A stretch of 64,000 bases of DNA from Liolophura sinensis (taxonomy: Eukaryota > Mollusca > Polyplacophora > Chitonida > Chitonidae): contig NC_088304.1 in assembly GCF_032854445.1 (NCBI RefSeq), positions 24,317,704 through 24,381,703 of the forward strand, given 5' to 3'. Below the pieces are notes generated by a model, which made no database searches, was not told the origin of the DNA, and worked only from the letters and a program-made list of their open reading frames with translations. Every line of letters starts with the position of its first letter. Within the stretch, counting starts at the first letter, position 1. Below, piece after piece: positions 11,470 through 21,273 of this stretch. A program made the position numbers and the translations under genes.

Positions 11470-11605
11470 ATTATGGTGAGAAGAAACCCACGACCATCAG
11501 CAGGTTGCTGCCAAACGTTCCGACGTAGGACAAGAGGGGAAGCAGACATGAACTGGACTTGAACTCACAACGATCGCACTGAGGCTATTAGGGCGCTAGT
11601 ACGAA
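11470..11605 (-). mobile_element. SINE family A fragment
   Basis: AAACCCACGACCATCAGCAG and ACTTGAACTCACAACGATCG are the reverse complement of the SINE body and B box. The 3' tail is missing. Confidence 0.7.
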
Positions 11606-12017
11606 AACATCTTAGAATACACCATACTCTGTTTGGTTTCGGCCCGCACTGTTATTTCGCTTAAGGTAAACCAATGTCTCTGGCTGACAAAGTGTAATCT
11701 ACATTGTTTGAGACTCAAGCTACTGAAGAGATGGGTAGGCAAGTCAAATACATAACTCCCTGAGTAAAATCATAACAAAACGTGACAATCAAAAGTATAT
11801 ATCCAGTTAACTTCTTTATTAGGCGTCCATGCATAAGCGTGTCACAAAAAATCTGAAAAGTTGCTTACATTATCCCATAATGTACCACAGCGTACATCAT
11901 TTGATCGAACAAAACAACAGTCCGTTATAAAATAAATGAGAATATAATTTACTGGATGTGTTCCACGTAGTTGTATCAGCTGTGGTGATGTTAGGATTAC
12001 AGGGTATATAGACTGTC

Positions 12018-13932
12018 CTATCCATAATGTGGACGGCAGTATTTCCTCTCCTTATTGGCGTAATATTCGGCCTGCCTTTTGTAAAAGTCACATGTCCTTT
12101 CCCTGGTGATAATATTCTTGTGCCTAAGAGATCCATCCTTGTGCCTGTAGTGGCCGTCGTTGTACCTAGATGAAGCTGGAAAACACAGGCAACAGTCTTG
12201 CCATTCAGATGTCTGATTTTTTTTTAAATTAGCGTCTAACTTTCCGACCGAGACTCTACAACAAAATCAAACGTTTTATGCATGGCGGAAAACGAGCGCA
12301 CCGCCCGGAGCAAAACATCAGCCTATTGCAAGTAACTGCTTCACCCGCAAAGCGATGCCGAAGTGCAGGGCATATTGGTGGAGAAAACCATATTGCAGGG
12401 AATATTGGTGGAGAAAACCAGAGTGCAGGGCATACTGGAGGAGAGAACAAGAGTGCAGGGCATATTGGTGGAGAGAACCAGAGAACAGGGAATATTGGTG
12501 GAGAAAACCAGAGCGCACGGCATACTGGTGGAGAGAACAAGAGTGCTGGGCATATTGGTGAAGAGAACCAGAGTGCAGGGCATATTGGTGGAGAGAAGCA
12601 GAGTGCAGGGAATATTGGTGGAGAAAACCAGAGTGCAGGGCATATTGGTGGAGAAAACCAGAGTGCAGGGCATATTGGTGGAGAGTGTTACACCCGCAAA
12701 GCGATGCCACAGTGCAGCGAATATTGGTGGAGAAAACCAGAGTACATGGCATATTGGAGGAGAGAACCAGAAAACAGGGAATATTGGTGGAGAGAACCAG
12801 AGTGCAGGGCATATTGGTGGAGAGAACCAGAGTGCAGGGCATATTGGTGGAGAGAACCAGAGAACAGGGCATATCGGTGGAGAGAACCAGAGTGCAGGGA
12901 ATATTGGTGGAGAGAACCAGAGTGCAGGGAATATTGGTGGAGAGAACCAGAGTGCAGGGAATATTGGTGGAGAGAACCAGAGTGCAGGGCATATTGGTGG
13001 AGAGAACCAGAGAACAGGGCATATCGGTGGAGAGAACCAGAGTGCAGGGAATATTGGTGGAGAGAACCAGAGTGCAGGGAATATTGGTGGAGAGAACCAG
13101 AGTGCAGGGAATATTGGTGGAGAGAACCAGAGTGCACGGCATATTGGTGGAGAGAACCGATCTTATATGAACTTCATGTAAGACAGTTATTTTTGGCCAC
13201 CAAAACTATACATGAGGATTTTCATTTGATCCCGGTAATTTAGTTTTTGAACCCGCACCTTCTGTGTATTTGTCATTCAGAGACAAGCGGCTTTATTATG
13301 AAAACACATCATCTCAGAAGAAAACTGACAAAGTAAAATAATTCTCATATTTCACAGGACAGTGTTTAACAGTCTTTTGAGTAATTTTGATTTCACCATT
13401 GACGTTAAATATATTGCAATTCACATTACTGCAACATTACTTGCGCTGACAGAGTTACCTAATCCCAGATCAAGTAAACAGCGACGTGTGAAACTATGTC
13501 AGTGTGATGTTAAACACCAGCAGACGGTCGGGTTTCACCTTTGTCTTCGGGAGTTGGTGTTAAACGTTGTTGTGGAAATGGATCTTGCGATTATCGACTT
13601 GGAACGCCCTTTACGGGCTACGAATGGTATAGGAATGTCGGACTTGACGCTTATATTTATGTGAACATTGGCTATCTGGACAATGTTCCAATCCAAATCA
13701 AAATATTGGAAACGTTATTTTACACTCACTCACAGACATAACACTGGGAAATATTGCAAATCGAAGCATTCCATTTGTTTGTGAACAGAACATATATACG
13801 CGCATGGTAATACTTACTTCGTTTCACCCGGTTGTCATGGAGACTGTTGTCGTGGAAGTCACTCAGGGATTCTGCCATCAGCTGACTAACCAACAGGACT
13901 AGCAGGCCCACAGTAAATGCAAACTTATTCAT
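12018..13932 (-). CDS. Gene 2: secreted prepropeptide, 90 aa, minisatellite in its intron
   Basis: Coding exons are 13932-13818 and 12175-12018. Intron 2 (13817-12176, 1642 bp) has donor GTAAGT and acceptor GTGTTTTCCAG. Residues 1-20 (MNKFAFTVGLLVLLVSQLMA) are the signal peptide and 21-38 an acidic propeptide ending in RVKR. The phase-1 intron splits the codon of Thr39, as in the paralogues. The 52-residue mature part starts TSSRYNDGHYRHKDG and is rich in Arg, Lys, His and Tyr. It has two cysteines 17 residues apart (TCDFYKR ... KYCRPHYG) and ends in Gly before TAG, so C-terminal amidation is conceivable. It also contains an internal KR. The 5' acceptor TTATTTACAG precedes CCAATC-ATG. AATAAA (minus strand) is at 11820-11815. 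The splice fits only in this frame: frame, phase and both sites agree, which is why I accept it. No homologue was recognised. Confidence 0.78.
12355..13160 (+). repeat. 30-bp minisatellite, about 27 units, in gene 2 intron 2
   Basis: Units read AGAGTGCAGGGCATATTGGT followed by GGAGAGAACC. Near 12685-12715 the array is interrupted by a copy of the flank sequence CACCCGCAAAGCGATGCC, which also precedes the array at 12341, and the unit phase shifts by one base. After it, variants form a 150-bp higher-order unit present twice (about 12859-13008 and 13009-13158). Because 30 is divisible by three and the unit lacks stops, long frames stay open on both strands; these are not evidence of coding. Confidence 0.92.
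13540..13700 (+). mobile_element. Penelope-like(?) 3'-tail fragment
   Basis: GTTGGTGTTAAACGTTGTTG, GATCTTGCGATTATCGACTT and CTACGAATGGTATAGGAATG match the tail seen at 30900-31000 and 62095-62210. It lies in gene 2 intron 2, about 120 bases downstream of the signal-peptide exon's donor. Confidence 0.6.
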
Positions 13933-14059
13933 GATTGGCTGTAAATAACAAACCAGCAACTGATAGCCATGCGCTTTGACCTCAGGTACTACACAGGTAA
14001 TGAATTATAAAAATATTTATTTACTGATTCATTATTGTCAAAATATATCACCTATACAA

Positions 14060-14205
14060 AGGTGGTCAGCAGTGTGTTGAGGGGAAACCGGACACATCCG
14101 AAGGGCACTATCCGCAGGTTGATGGAAGACCTACTCATGTACGACAGGTGAGGAAGGCAGCTTGATCTGAACATACAGCGATCGCATAGGTGATAGCCAC
14201 CCCTC
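14060..14205 (-). mobile_element. SINE family A, strongly decayed, in gene 2 intron 1
   Basis: GGGGAAACCGGACACATCCG, TATCCGCAGGTTGATGG and CAGCGATCGCATAGGTGA resemble the reverse complement of the family body and B-box region. Confidence 0.5.
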
Positions 14206-14441
14206 ATGAAAATAGTATGGAAAGGAGATCACTGTAAGACAGTCTGATGCCTATACAAGGTAAGGCATAAATGGCCAAGATAAGTTCCTGTAGTTTCGTT
14301 ACAACTTGAAGAAATCTATATAAACTTCAACAAAAAATAGATAACTGACAGAGCAGAATTTATGCATTAGGGTTTTGTTTGAATCGATTAATTTAATTAA
14401 AATGACCGCAGTATACATACACCTTCCTATACTCATCTCAC

Positions 14442-14542
14442 CTTTACGCTAGATTTCCCCACCGCTCTCCACGGATATAACGTCTTCTTTAAACTTGTCA
14501 GATCTCTAGACTAATGTGCTCATCTGTTGAACAGCTTTTATA
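14442..14542 (-). promoter_or_regulatory. TATA box and non-coding first exon of gene 2
   Basis: On the minus strand, TATAAAAGCTGTTCAACAG begins at 14542. An untranslated exon, starting near 14510, ends GTAAAG|GTGAGA with its last base at 14442. The distance from TATA to donor is about 100 bases, the same as for genes 3 and 4, and ATAAAAGCTGT is shared with both. Intron 1 would be 14441-13939. Confidence 0.72.
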
Positions 14543-14559
14543 CAAGAACAAAAGCTTTT

Positions 14560-15520
14560 AGTCACTTAAAAAAAATTATTTGAATAACCTTTGTTTTTGA
14601 ACGGCGAAAATATGGTGTGCACAGAATGGAATCGTGATTAAAGTAAAAAACATAAAACGGATTTCCTTAGCTGTAGATATAGTACTGTAAGTGGACACCG
14701 ACCCTGACTGTTCTTGATATAGCAAGTGTGTCAGTTTACATCGGCAAAACACAGTTGTCGGAAATTTAAAAAATCAGTTCTTCTTTGAACAACTGCATTC
14801 ATGTAATTTAATCGAACAGATTTGTTTTTTTTTTTTACCAGAAGGACAAAGTAAATGATTTTTGACTGACAGAAAGAAGTATTTCTTGCTTTTAAATGTA
14901 GATCGCATATTTCTTCCTACCACTTTGAAAGGATGACTGATACACTATAGTATGGCGTCTTGGATGGCTACATCTGTATACTCGTATTAAAACTAAAATT
15001 AAGTTTCGCAGGTTTTCATTATTTTTCGAAAATTAGTTTTGAGAACATGCTAAAAAGTAATCCCATATCAACTGATTATTACCGAAACTGTTCACACAAA
15101 AGCACGATTATGTATACACGATTACTGGCCAAGTGTTTGGCTTAAACTAAAGCCATAAATCATGAACACTTTTATTTATGAAATGCTATCCTTAGAAGAA
15201 AAACAAAAATATAGTTTGTGGGTTAAGTATAAAAAGATAATTCAAGTCTCCAAAGGAAAACAAGGTAAAGTTGTTTACGACTGTTTTCAAGTTATGTGAT
15301 GGTCACTAAGAGATTTTGGTAATTTTTTTTAACTAGCTGACAGCTCTTCGCGCAGTCGTTGTGCAAATCTTTCCTGAAACACTTATATACCCTTGCATGT
15401 GTGTCTACTTTATTTTCTTAACAACCGTTCATATGATCGGTACACTACACAACATTACTGTACAGCTTGCAACGTTTTGAAAAGGCATAACTCACAGCCA
15501 GTTAAACGTAATGGGGGAGG
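14560..15520. other. Intergenic, no recognisable feature
   Basis: AT-rich sequence upstream of the gene 2 promoter. I see no repeat family, and no exon resembling the neighbouring peptide genes. Confidence 0.45.
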
Positions 15521-15524
15521 GGGG

Positions 15525-15620
15525 ATCTTCGTGGCTCAGTTAATTAGCGCGCTAGCGCAGCGTGATGACCCAGGAGCCTCTCACCAATGTGGTCGCCATG
15601 AGTTCAAGTCCAGTGCTATC
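15525..15620 (+). mobile_element. SINE family A tRNA-head only
   Basis: TCGTGGCTCAGTTAATTAGC (A box), CGCGCTAGCGCAGCGTGATG and CATGAGTTCAAGTCCAGTGC (B box) form the tRNA-like head. The body and tail are absent, so the copy is 3'-truncated. It is not a tRNA gene: no acceptor-stem pairing follows. Confidence 0.7.
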
Positions 15621-16318
15621 GTTTGATAGTGAACTCATGTGTAAACAGTTTCAGCGGCAATGTTATCTGAAATCGTGCATATGCATCTTTAAACTGAACA
15701 ATTGGTGTGATGATGTCTCCACGGAAATCCACCCATTGATTAAATTGGATATTTACGGATAGTTTTTATATAAAACAAGGAAACGTTGCCCATAAACCCT
15801 ATTATGAGGGCTGCATGCTTTCACGGACACCTAATGTCAGTTTCTTACCGGAAATCCTGGTTTCCTCATATTATGTACGAAATTATGCACAACTCGAGTG
15901 CCTTTTCATGGTCCGTTGAAAACAAGGAAACAGTCTGCGACATGACAGAAAGGCATACACGCAGCAAAAACGGAAGTTAAGAAAATAATTAATGGACGAA
16001 CATGTTAATTGAATAAAACAACTATCAAATAGATAAATGAAATAAATTGCGCCACATTTAATAATTTTCCATTTTTATGATGCTGGTCAAATTTATGGGT
16101 TCGAATAGTGAAAGCCAGGTAGGTCTATATGTAAAGTCTAAATCAAACTCCGCAAAGCTAGACAAACCTACATTAAGACACAAATAACAAATGGACGCTT
16201 TTTTATTGCTCTGACAATAAATTTTGAGAGTAGAATTGAAATTAAATCGAACGTTCTCCTGGGTACATTCAACTTCGACGTAAGCTATGTTCTATAAGTA
16301 GCCACCGCGGTAGTAGAT

Positions 16319-17260
16319 TTACTGCATTTCGTTGCTTGCCCCCCTGTTACCCCTGTAACCGTAATGACAGTATCTGTAGACCAGGTTTTTGTAGTACGAG
16401 CAGTAGCCACGGACGCTGTAGTAACCGCCTGAAAGTAATACCATACGTCACCCTATAAATAACAAGCATTACAAGCTTTTAATTTAAAACACATGCATCA
16501 TAATTGAAGACTAACAGCGTACAGAGTAAAACCAGAACAGCGACGTCAGTGTGATAGATGTTCAGCATAGAGAGTAAAACCAGTACAGCGACGACAGCGT
16601 GAAAATAACGTACAGCATAGAGAGTAAAACCAGAGCAGCGACCACAGTGTAACAGACGTACAGCATAGAGAGTAAAACCAGAGCAGCGACCAGTGTGGTA
16701 GCTGGCATAAATAGTAGCAAGTTACACGCGTCCTAGCATCATGGCAAGCAGAATTAGGTGAAAAAAAAAACAAAAAACAAAAGGGTCAGCGATGTTAATT
16801 GCAATTTATTAGACGGTACTGGTCTAGAATATATAGCCTAATTTCGTTTAAGCTGGGGTGTGGTAGAGGCGAGTAATATGCTACTACTTACGCATTTACA
16901 TGAACAGTTAAATAAAAACTTAATTGAACCCTAACCTTAACTGTAAATTGACAAAACGCAGTATTCCAGCGCTCAATTACTGGCCATTTACCAGTTATCA
17001 CACGACCGTCGCCGTTCTGGTTTTACTCTTTACGCTTTAAGTCTTCGAGAGGACATACATACACACACACACAATTTTTATTAATACGTACAAAAAGAAA
17101 TATAAGTGGGCTATAAAACTGGTAATTGGAACTTACCCCGCTTTACAATATCGTGAACATTCCCGGCATCGTTTGCGTTTTCCAATGCAGTCAGGCTCAC
17201 TGCCATAAGATGACTGGCTAACAGGATCAATAGTCCCGCAGCGAATAAAACCTTGTTCAT
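16319..17260 (-). CDS. Gene 3: secreted Tyr/Gly-rich prepropeptide, 77 aa
   Basis: Coding exons are 17260-17137 and 16428-16319. The intron 17136-16429 has donor GTAAGT and acceptor TACTTTCAG. Residues 1-20 (MNKVLFAAGLLILLASHLMA) are the signal peptide and 21-41 a propeptide ending in DIVKR. The phase-1 intron splits Gly42. The 36-residue mature peptide starts GGYYSVRGYCSYYKN, has two cysteines ten residues apart, then HYGYRGNRG, and ends EMQ before TAA. Eight of its residues are Tyr. The 5' acceptor CAG lies at 17269-17267, directly before CCAACC-ATG. AATAAA (minus) is at 16207-16202. It is the shortest member. The single possible disulfide and basic/aromatic make-up would suit a cuticular, adhesive or antimicrobial peptide; this is inference only. 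The intron is filled by two family M repeats in inverted orientation. Confidence 0.83.
16505..16845 (+). repeat. Family M repeat with its 5' end amplified four times
   Basis: The motif CATAGAGAGTAAAACCAG plus the following GCAGCGAC recurs near 16523, 16571, 16621 and 16669, a period of 48-50 bp. After that the normal family M sequence continues (GCATAAATAGTAGCAAGTTA, ATGTTAATTGCAATTTATTA, ACTGGTCTAGAAT). It sits in gene 3 intron 2. Confidence 0.8.
16870..17045 (-). repeat. Family M repeat, inverted partner in gene 3 intron 2
   Basis: ACGCATTTACATGAACAGTT, CAGTTATCACACGACCGTCG and TTCTGGTTTTACTCTTTACG are the reverse complement of the family. It lies about 25 bases from the plus-strand copy, so the pair could fold into an RNA hairpin in the intron. 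Confidence 0.75.
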
Positions 17261-17569
17261 GGTTGGCTGTACACAAGAATGAAAAAAATTGTCTCGAGTT
17301 GAGTATAACAAAACAGGCCCTTATTCGTTAAAATGACCCAGGAGCGTTTCACCAATAGCTGTGAAGCACCGCATCATCTGATCGCGGTTTATGAAATAGT
17401 CTTGACGCGGCTTTATACATGTAATATATCAATCCAATAAGGAAACAAATCAAATCAATGAAATATCAATAAACCTAAGATCACCTGACTGAGGCCTTGC
17501 CAAACTGTTATTAAAGTCGCGTACTCAAATATTAAAGACGTCTAAAATGTTAACATGGGCCCTCCATAG

Positions 17570-17815
17570 CAAAGGTGCGTTGAGCGTCAGTCAGACGCAA
17601 GGACCCACAAGCCTCTATCCAATGCGAGTTGTGAGTTCAAGTCCTGTTTATGCTGGCTTCATCTCTGGCGGTACGTGGGAAAAACTGCAAAACTTACGGA
17701 TGATCGTGTGTTTCTCCCAGGTTCGCTTTCGACCCACAATCATCCTGGCCGCCTTCGTTTAAGTGAACTATTTTTGAGTATGGCGTAAGACACTAAGCAA
17801 ATAAATAAATAAAAT
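17570..17815 (+). mobile_element. SINE family A copy
   Basis: TTGTGAGTTCAAGTCCTGTT (B box), TGCTGGCTTCATCTCTGG, GATGATCGTGTGTTTCTCCC and the tail TTTTTGAGTATGGCGTAAGA match the family. It lies within gene 3's proposed intron 1 region, upstream of its signal-peptide exon. Confidence 0.78.
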
Positions 17816-17928
17816 AATATTATTCTTTCCTTTCATAAATTCGTAGAAAATTACCGCCTTTACATTTCTACATGATTTTCGTTTATACATATTAAACGCT
17901 GTAAACAATTAGAATGAATCTACAGTAC

Positions 17929-18031
17929 CTGAATGCTGTTCCTCCAAGGCCTGGCAGGATTTGTAGGCAATTTCTCGTCCGGATTCCGAAGAGAATAAGT
18001 CCTAAGTTGTCAGAGTTACAGCTTTTATTTC
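17929..18031 (-). promoter_or_regulatory. Probable promoter and non-coding first exon of gene 3
   Basis: On the minus strand AAATAAAAGCTGTAACTC begins at 18031, matching the ATAAAAGCTGT shared by the gene 2 and gene 4 promoters. A candidate exon ends CATTCAG|GTACTG with its last base at 17929, about 100 bases from the TATA-like site, as in genes 2 and 4. The donor is weaker than the others and the box has A in place of the first T, so the call is tentative. Confidence 0.5.
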
Positions 18032-18439
18032 TCAAATGTTTGAACATATAATGTTGGATAGGCTGTTCAATGAATATGGTACGTAAGTTTGTGATAGTAT
18101 TTAGTATGTGTTAATACAGCTTCCAAACCGCTGACCGTTTCTGAATTGATATTCGTCAAACATCTTGAAATCATATCGGCATTGTGAGGAATATGGTTGA
18201 GACATATTGACATTTATTTCGTATTTTGTTCATGTGAATAAAAATAAAGCCGATTTTCCGGTTGTTTCATCAATAAGTATTTTGGGCCAGAAAACTACAC
18301 AGGGGATTTTAACATTTAAAGTGCATCTTACTCGGTTGAAATCCAAGAGTACTTTCTTAGAAGACAGTTTTTAACGGTTTTTTAACTATCCTATTTTGCA
18401 CACTTGTTCATCTTTAGTATTGAGATTAACTTGTGGCCA

Positions 18440-18665
18440 TTAGGGTGTGCGAACTCCTGGAGAAGAATTAAAACCACGGAGAAACTTGCATATAAAACAG
18501 CACCTCATGCTGGTTTCCTCTCCTTTCGTTCGTGAGAAGGTCTACAGCAACTTGCGGATGGTTGTGGTTTCTCCCCGGCTCAGACGGATTTTCTCCCACC
18601 ATGCTGGCCATCTTACACGACGAGTAAGTTAAATATTCATGGAGTAAAACACTAATCAAAAAGAA
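18440..18665 (+). mobile_element. SINE family A copy, head decayed
   Basis: CACCTCATGCTGGTTTCCTC, AACTTGCGGATGGTTGTGGT, TTCTCCCACCATGCTGGCCA and AGTAAAACACTAATCAAAAA match the body and tail. Confidence 0.7.
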
Positions 18666-18669
18666 GAAA

Positions 18670-19690
18670 ACACAGAGATATGGCTGAATGTACAGGACCG
18701 GTGACTCATCTTGGGGGAGATAGAATCGCTCAAAGCACACATTTATTATTTGGCAATATAAATACAGTGGATTAAATTCTTCTTTTTCATTTTCAAAAGA
18801 TCGGAGGCTAAATATAAGGCTTTAAAAACATCAGGTAAAGATTGTTTCCGCCTTCCTATTCATTCATTTTGTTTTATACATCTTTTAATTTCCTGTTTTA
18901 ACAGATTCTCACTACAAATGTAAAGGAGTTTATTACAGCCATGTTGAAGATAAACTTGCGGTATTTTCACATTGTTCTCTGGGTGGACAAAAAAGGCTCA
19001 ATTACGACATGTGATAACACAGAACTACTGCATAAGACATCATTTTGAGGTCGTTTTAACGATTTAGCTAAGTATAGCCGATGGGAAATTTCACACAGAT
19101 CTGTATCATTTACGGACCACTACAGACGTAGCATACCTTCTCGGGCGAAACTCCCAAGTAGACCCTAGGTGTACTTAGATACGCTCTTCATATTATACAA
19201 ATATAGTTTTTGTCGTTCATTTTAGCGTTTAGTCAGCAGTTTCTAAATAAACAAATATCAGAGGCACCATCATATACATCAGGGAAGCCGAAGGTTTGGG
19301 GGAATGAGAAGGCGGCATCTCACCAGACAATGCTTAAAATTAAATAAATATTATGATATAATTTTTTTCTCTAAGTTTATGAGAATTAAGGAATTTAAAT
19401 TTGACCCCTTTGTTTTTGCTGCATACACGGGATGATTTTTTTTCTGTTTTGTTTTATAAAATACAGTAAAATCGTTGAAACTCTGGGTTCAAGCCAAGGT
19501 GCTTTCTCTGACGTCCGCGATAACTACGTCAGCACGGCTCTCATCTTAGAACCCACCGCAACAAAACTGAAGCAAAAAATTCAGCGACAGTGGAATGCCT
19601 AGATCAGCCTCAGAGGTGCTTACATTTATAATTTCCATTTGTTTCAGAATTGAGCATAAATCTATAGTTATACAACAATCCAACTGTAAT
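18670..19690. other. Intergenic, no recognisable feature
   Basis: AT-rich. I see no repeat family member or credible exon here. Confidence 0.4.
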
Positions 19691-19700
19691 TTTATTTAAA

Positions 19701-19797
19701 AGGGGCGGGAATCACCAGTACAACCCCTCCGGATTCTACGACCTAAACCAGGAATACCCCGGCCGTGAATCTTCAGGCTACTTAACCTGTAAATGAT
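19701..19797 (+). other. Possible orphan mature-peptide exon
   Basis: Reading from AAAAGG at about 19698, the frame gives KRGGNHQYNPSGFYDLNQEY, then PGRESSGYLTCK and TGA at 19795-19797. It starts right after a KR, like the mature parts of genes 1-4. However, the only acceptor-like AG (TTTATTTAAAAG) would require a phase-2 junction rather than the family's phase 1, and I found no signal-peptide exon upstream. It may be a chance frame or a decayed paralogue. Confidence 0.25.
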
Positions 19798-19829
19798 GTA
19801 GCAGGCTTAATATATCAACAGCTCACGCA

Positions 19830-20370
19830 GTGGAAGAAATATCCTTCCAGCATGTCCAATTTTGGAGAAAGCCATTTATCTCTTAGACCTTCATCGCCGA
19901 AGTTCACAACTATTATCTGTCATAGGCTATTGCTTTGACTATAGTACGGAAAGTAACTTCGACGTTACAGAGCTAGAGTAAACGTGACGTCACCTTGCTG
20001 TCAATGAAGCTGTGTAAAATGTTTACTGGGTAGACCAAAAATCTAAAAAAATATTTAATGCAGGTTTAAGATACTTTAAATGGCAGTCTTTCAGTAGACA
20101 TCATCATTAGTCAGGCACTGACATTCACTTTAAGAATCCATTTTGATAGTAAAATCCATTTTAATAGTAAATGCATGATGTAATATTAGCCCCGGTAGTG
20201 TTTCAAGGCGGAATGGACTAGAAATTCAGCCTCCTGGGCAAGGTTGTGTTGAAAGGCGAGTAACTCAGGACTGTCATGTGTGACAGCAGTACACAGCACT
20301 GGTCTGTCATGATAGCCTTTAAACGCGATCATGTCCCATGCTTTAACATCGTTGTTGGTGATGTTGTTGC
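19830..20370. other. Intergenic, no recognisable feature
   Basis: No repeat, domain or splice structure that I can support. Confidence 0.4.
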
Positions 20371-20584
20371 TTAATTTATTCCATTATAGTCATCAAACAA
20401 TATGTTCTTCTCACTAAAAATTATAAAAACAGTATGTCCGCAACACAGCATACTACGATTCATTCTTAATTTTACCGTGACGGACGGTTGCCACTTCCGA
20501 CACAGCAACGTACAACCCAGTGTTTCCACGATACTGTACAGATGCTGTACAGCTGTTCGTGACTCAAAGCTGCTGGCTGTGGTT

Positions 20585-20675
20585 GTCATAGCGATGTTAA
20601 GTGCGATAACTAGAGCGATGACGAGAGCGATTATGAGTACGATGACTTGTTCGATAACTAGTGCGATGAGGGTGA
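20585..20675. repeat. Degenerate GCGATGA/GCGATAACT short tandem repeat
   Basis: GCGATAACTAGAGCGATGAC is followed by further GCGATNA-type units with about 12-base spacing. On the minus strand this gives a hydrophobic Ile/Ala/Leu/Val frame that I do not consider coding. Confidence 0.5.
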
Positions 20676-21097
20676 TCACTCATCTGATCAAGTGCGCGAT
20701 AGCAATAAATCTACCACACATACACATATTAGGTTGGGGTTTGTATAAAAAGAAACTGGGCGACTGGTGTTAACCGTAAAAAAGACTGCCCAACACACTT
20801 CAATGTCTACATGTGTGAAACCAAAGGGTCGTAGAGTTTGTTTTCTGATCTACTCCAGATATTTTTATTACAGTTTTAGTAAGGGGCAATCATATATGTA
20901 TATATGTATCGCTGTACGCGTGTGTACATGTATGCATGGTTGGGTTCTACGTTGTACTTAACAAGTTTTCAGTCACGTGACGGCGAGGAGTCATGAGGCG
21001 TGTGTTCATATGCTGTGTTTTCTTGTAGCAGGGTGAGTCAATACCGCAATAGTGCTGACGCCATTGATGTATCATGCCGAATACCCCAGACATGACA

Positions 21098-21165
21098 CTC
21101 ACCCAGTCACGACACCTCACTCATTCACGACACCTCACTCATTCACGACACCTCACCCAGTCACA
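21098..21165. repeat. Short tandem repeat CACGACACCTCACTCATT
   Basis: About four imperfect 18-bp units (CGACACCTCACTCATTCA) lie just before the (AT)n tract. Confidence 0.65.
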
Positions 21166-21183
21166 TTATACTGAAGTGTTCCA

Positions 21184-21185
<2 letters not shown>

Positions 21186-21266
<81 letters not shown>
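21186..21266. repeat. (AT)n microsatellite, about 40 units
   Basis: An uninterrupted AT dinucleotide run. It opens an Ile/Tyr frame that is an artefact. Confidence 0.97.

Positions 21267-21273
<7 letters not shown>

Noticed and set aside
12300-13160. CRISPR-like array
   Set aside because: Units are directly adjacent with no spacers, and the window is animal DNA.
12278-13243. 321-aa plus-strand frame with SAGHIGGENQ repeats, and the matching frames on the other strand
   Set aside because: The unit is 30 bp without stops, so every frame stays open. The repeat type changes at the one-base shift near 12700, there is no signal peptide, and the array sits inside gene 2's intron.
13726-13959. 77-aa minus-strand frame read straight through as a protein
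   Set aside because: It continues past the GTAAGT donor at 13817. The real protein joins the exon at 12175-12018.
15525-15620. tRNA gene (A and B box present)
   Set aside because: The sequence matches the head of SINE family A, and no cloverleaf with a paired acceptor stem is visible.
17111-17311. 66-aa minus-strand frame as a complete protein
   Set aside because: It reads five residues of intron after the donor at 17136 and starts upstream of the family's conserved ATG. The spliced product with exon 16428-16319 fits better.
17340-17380. SINE family A fragment upstream of gene 3
   Set aside because: AATGACCCAGGAGCGTTTCA and the next few bases fit, but the match is too short to call.
20371-20679. 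Hydrophobic minus-strand frame that looks like a membrane protein
   Set aside because: The hydrophobic run comes from a short GCGATNA repeat and has no splice or promoter support.
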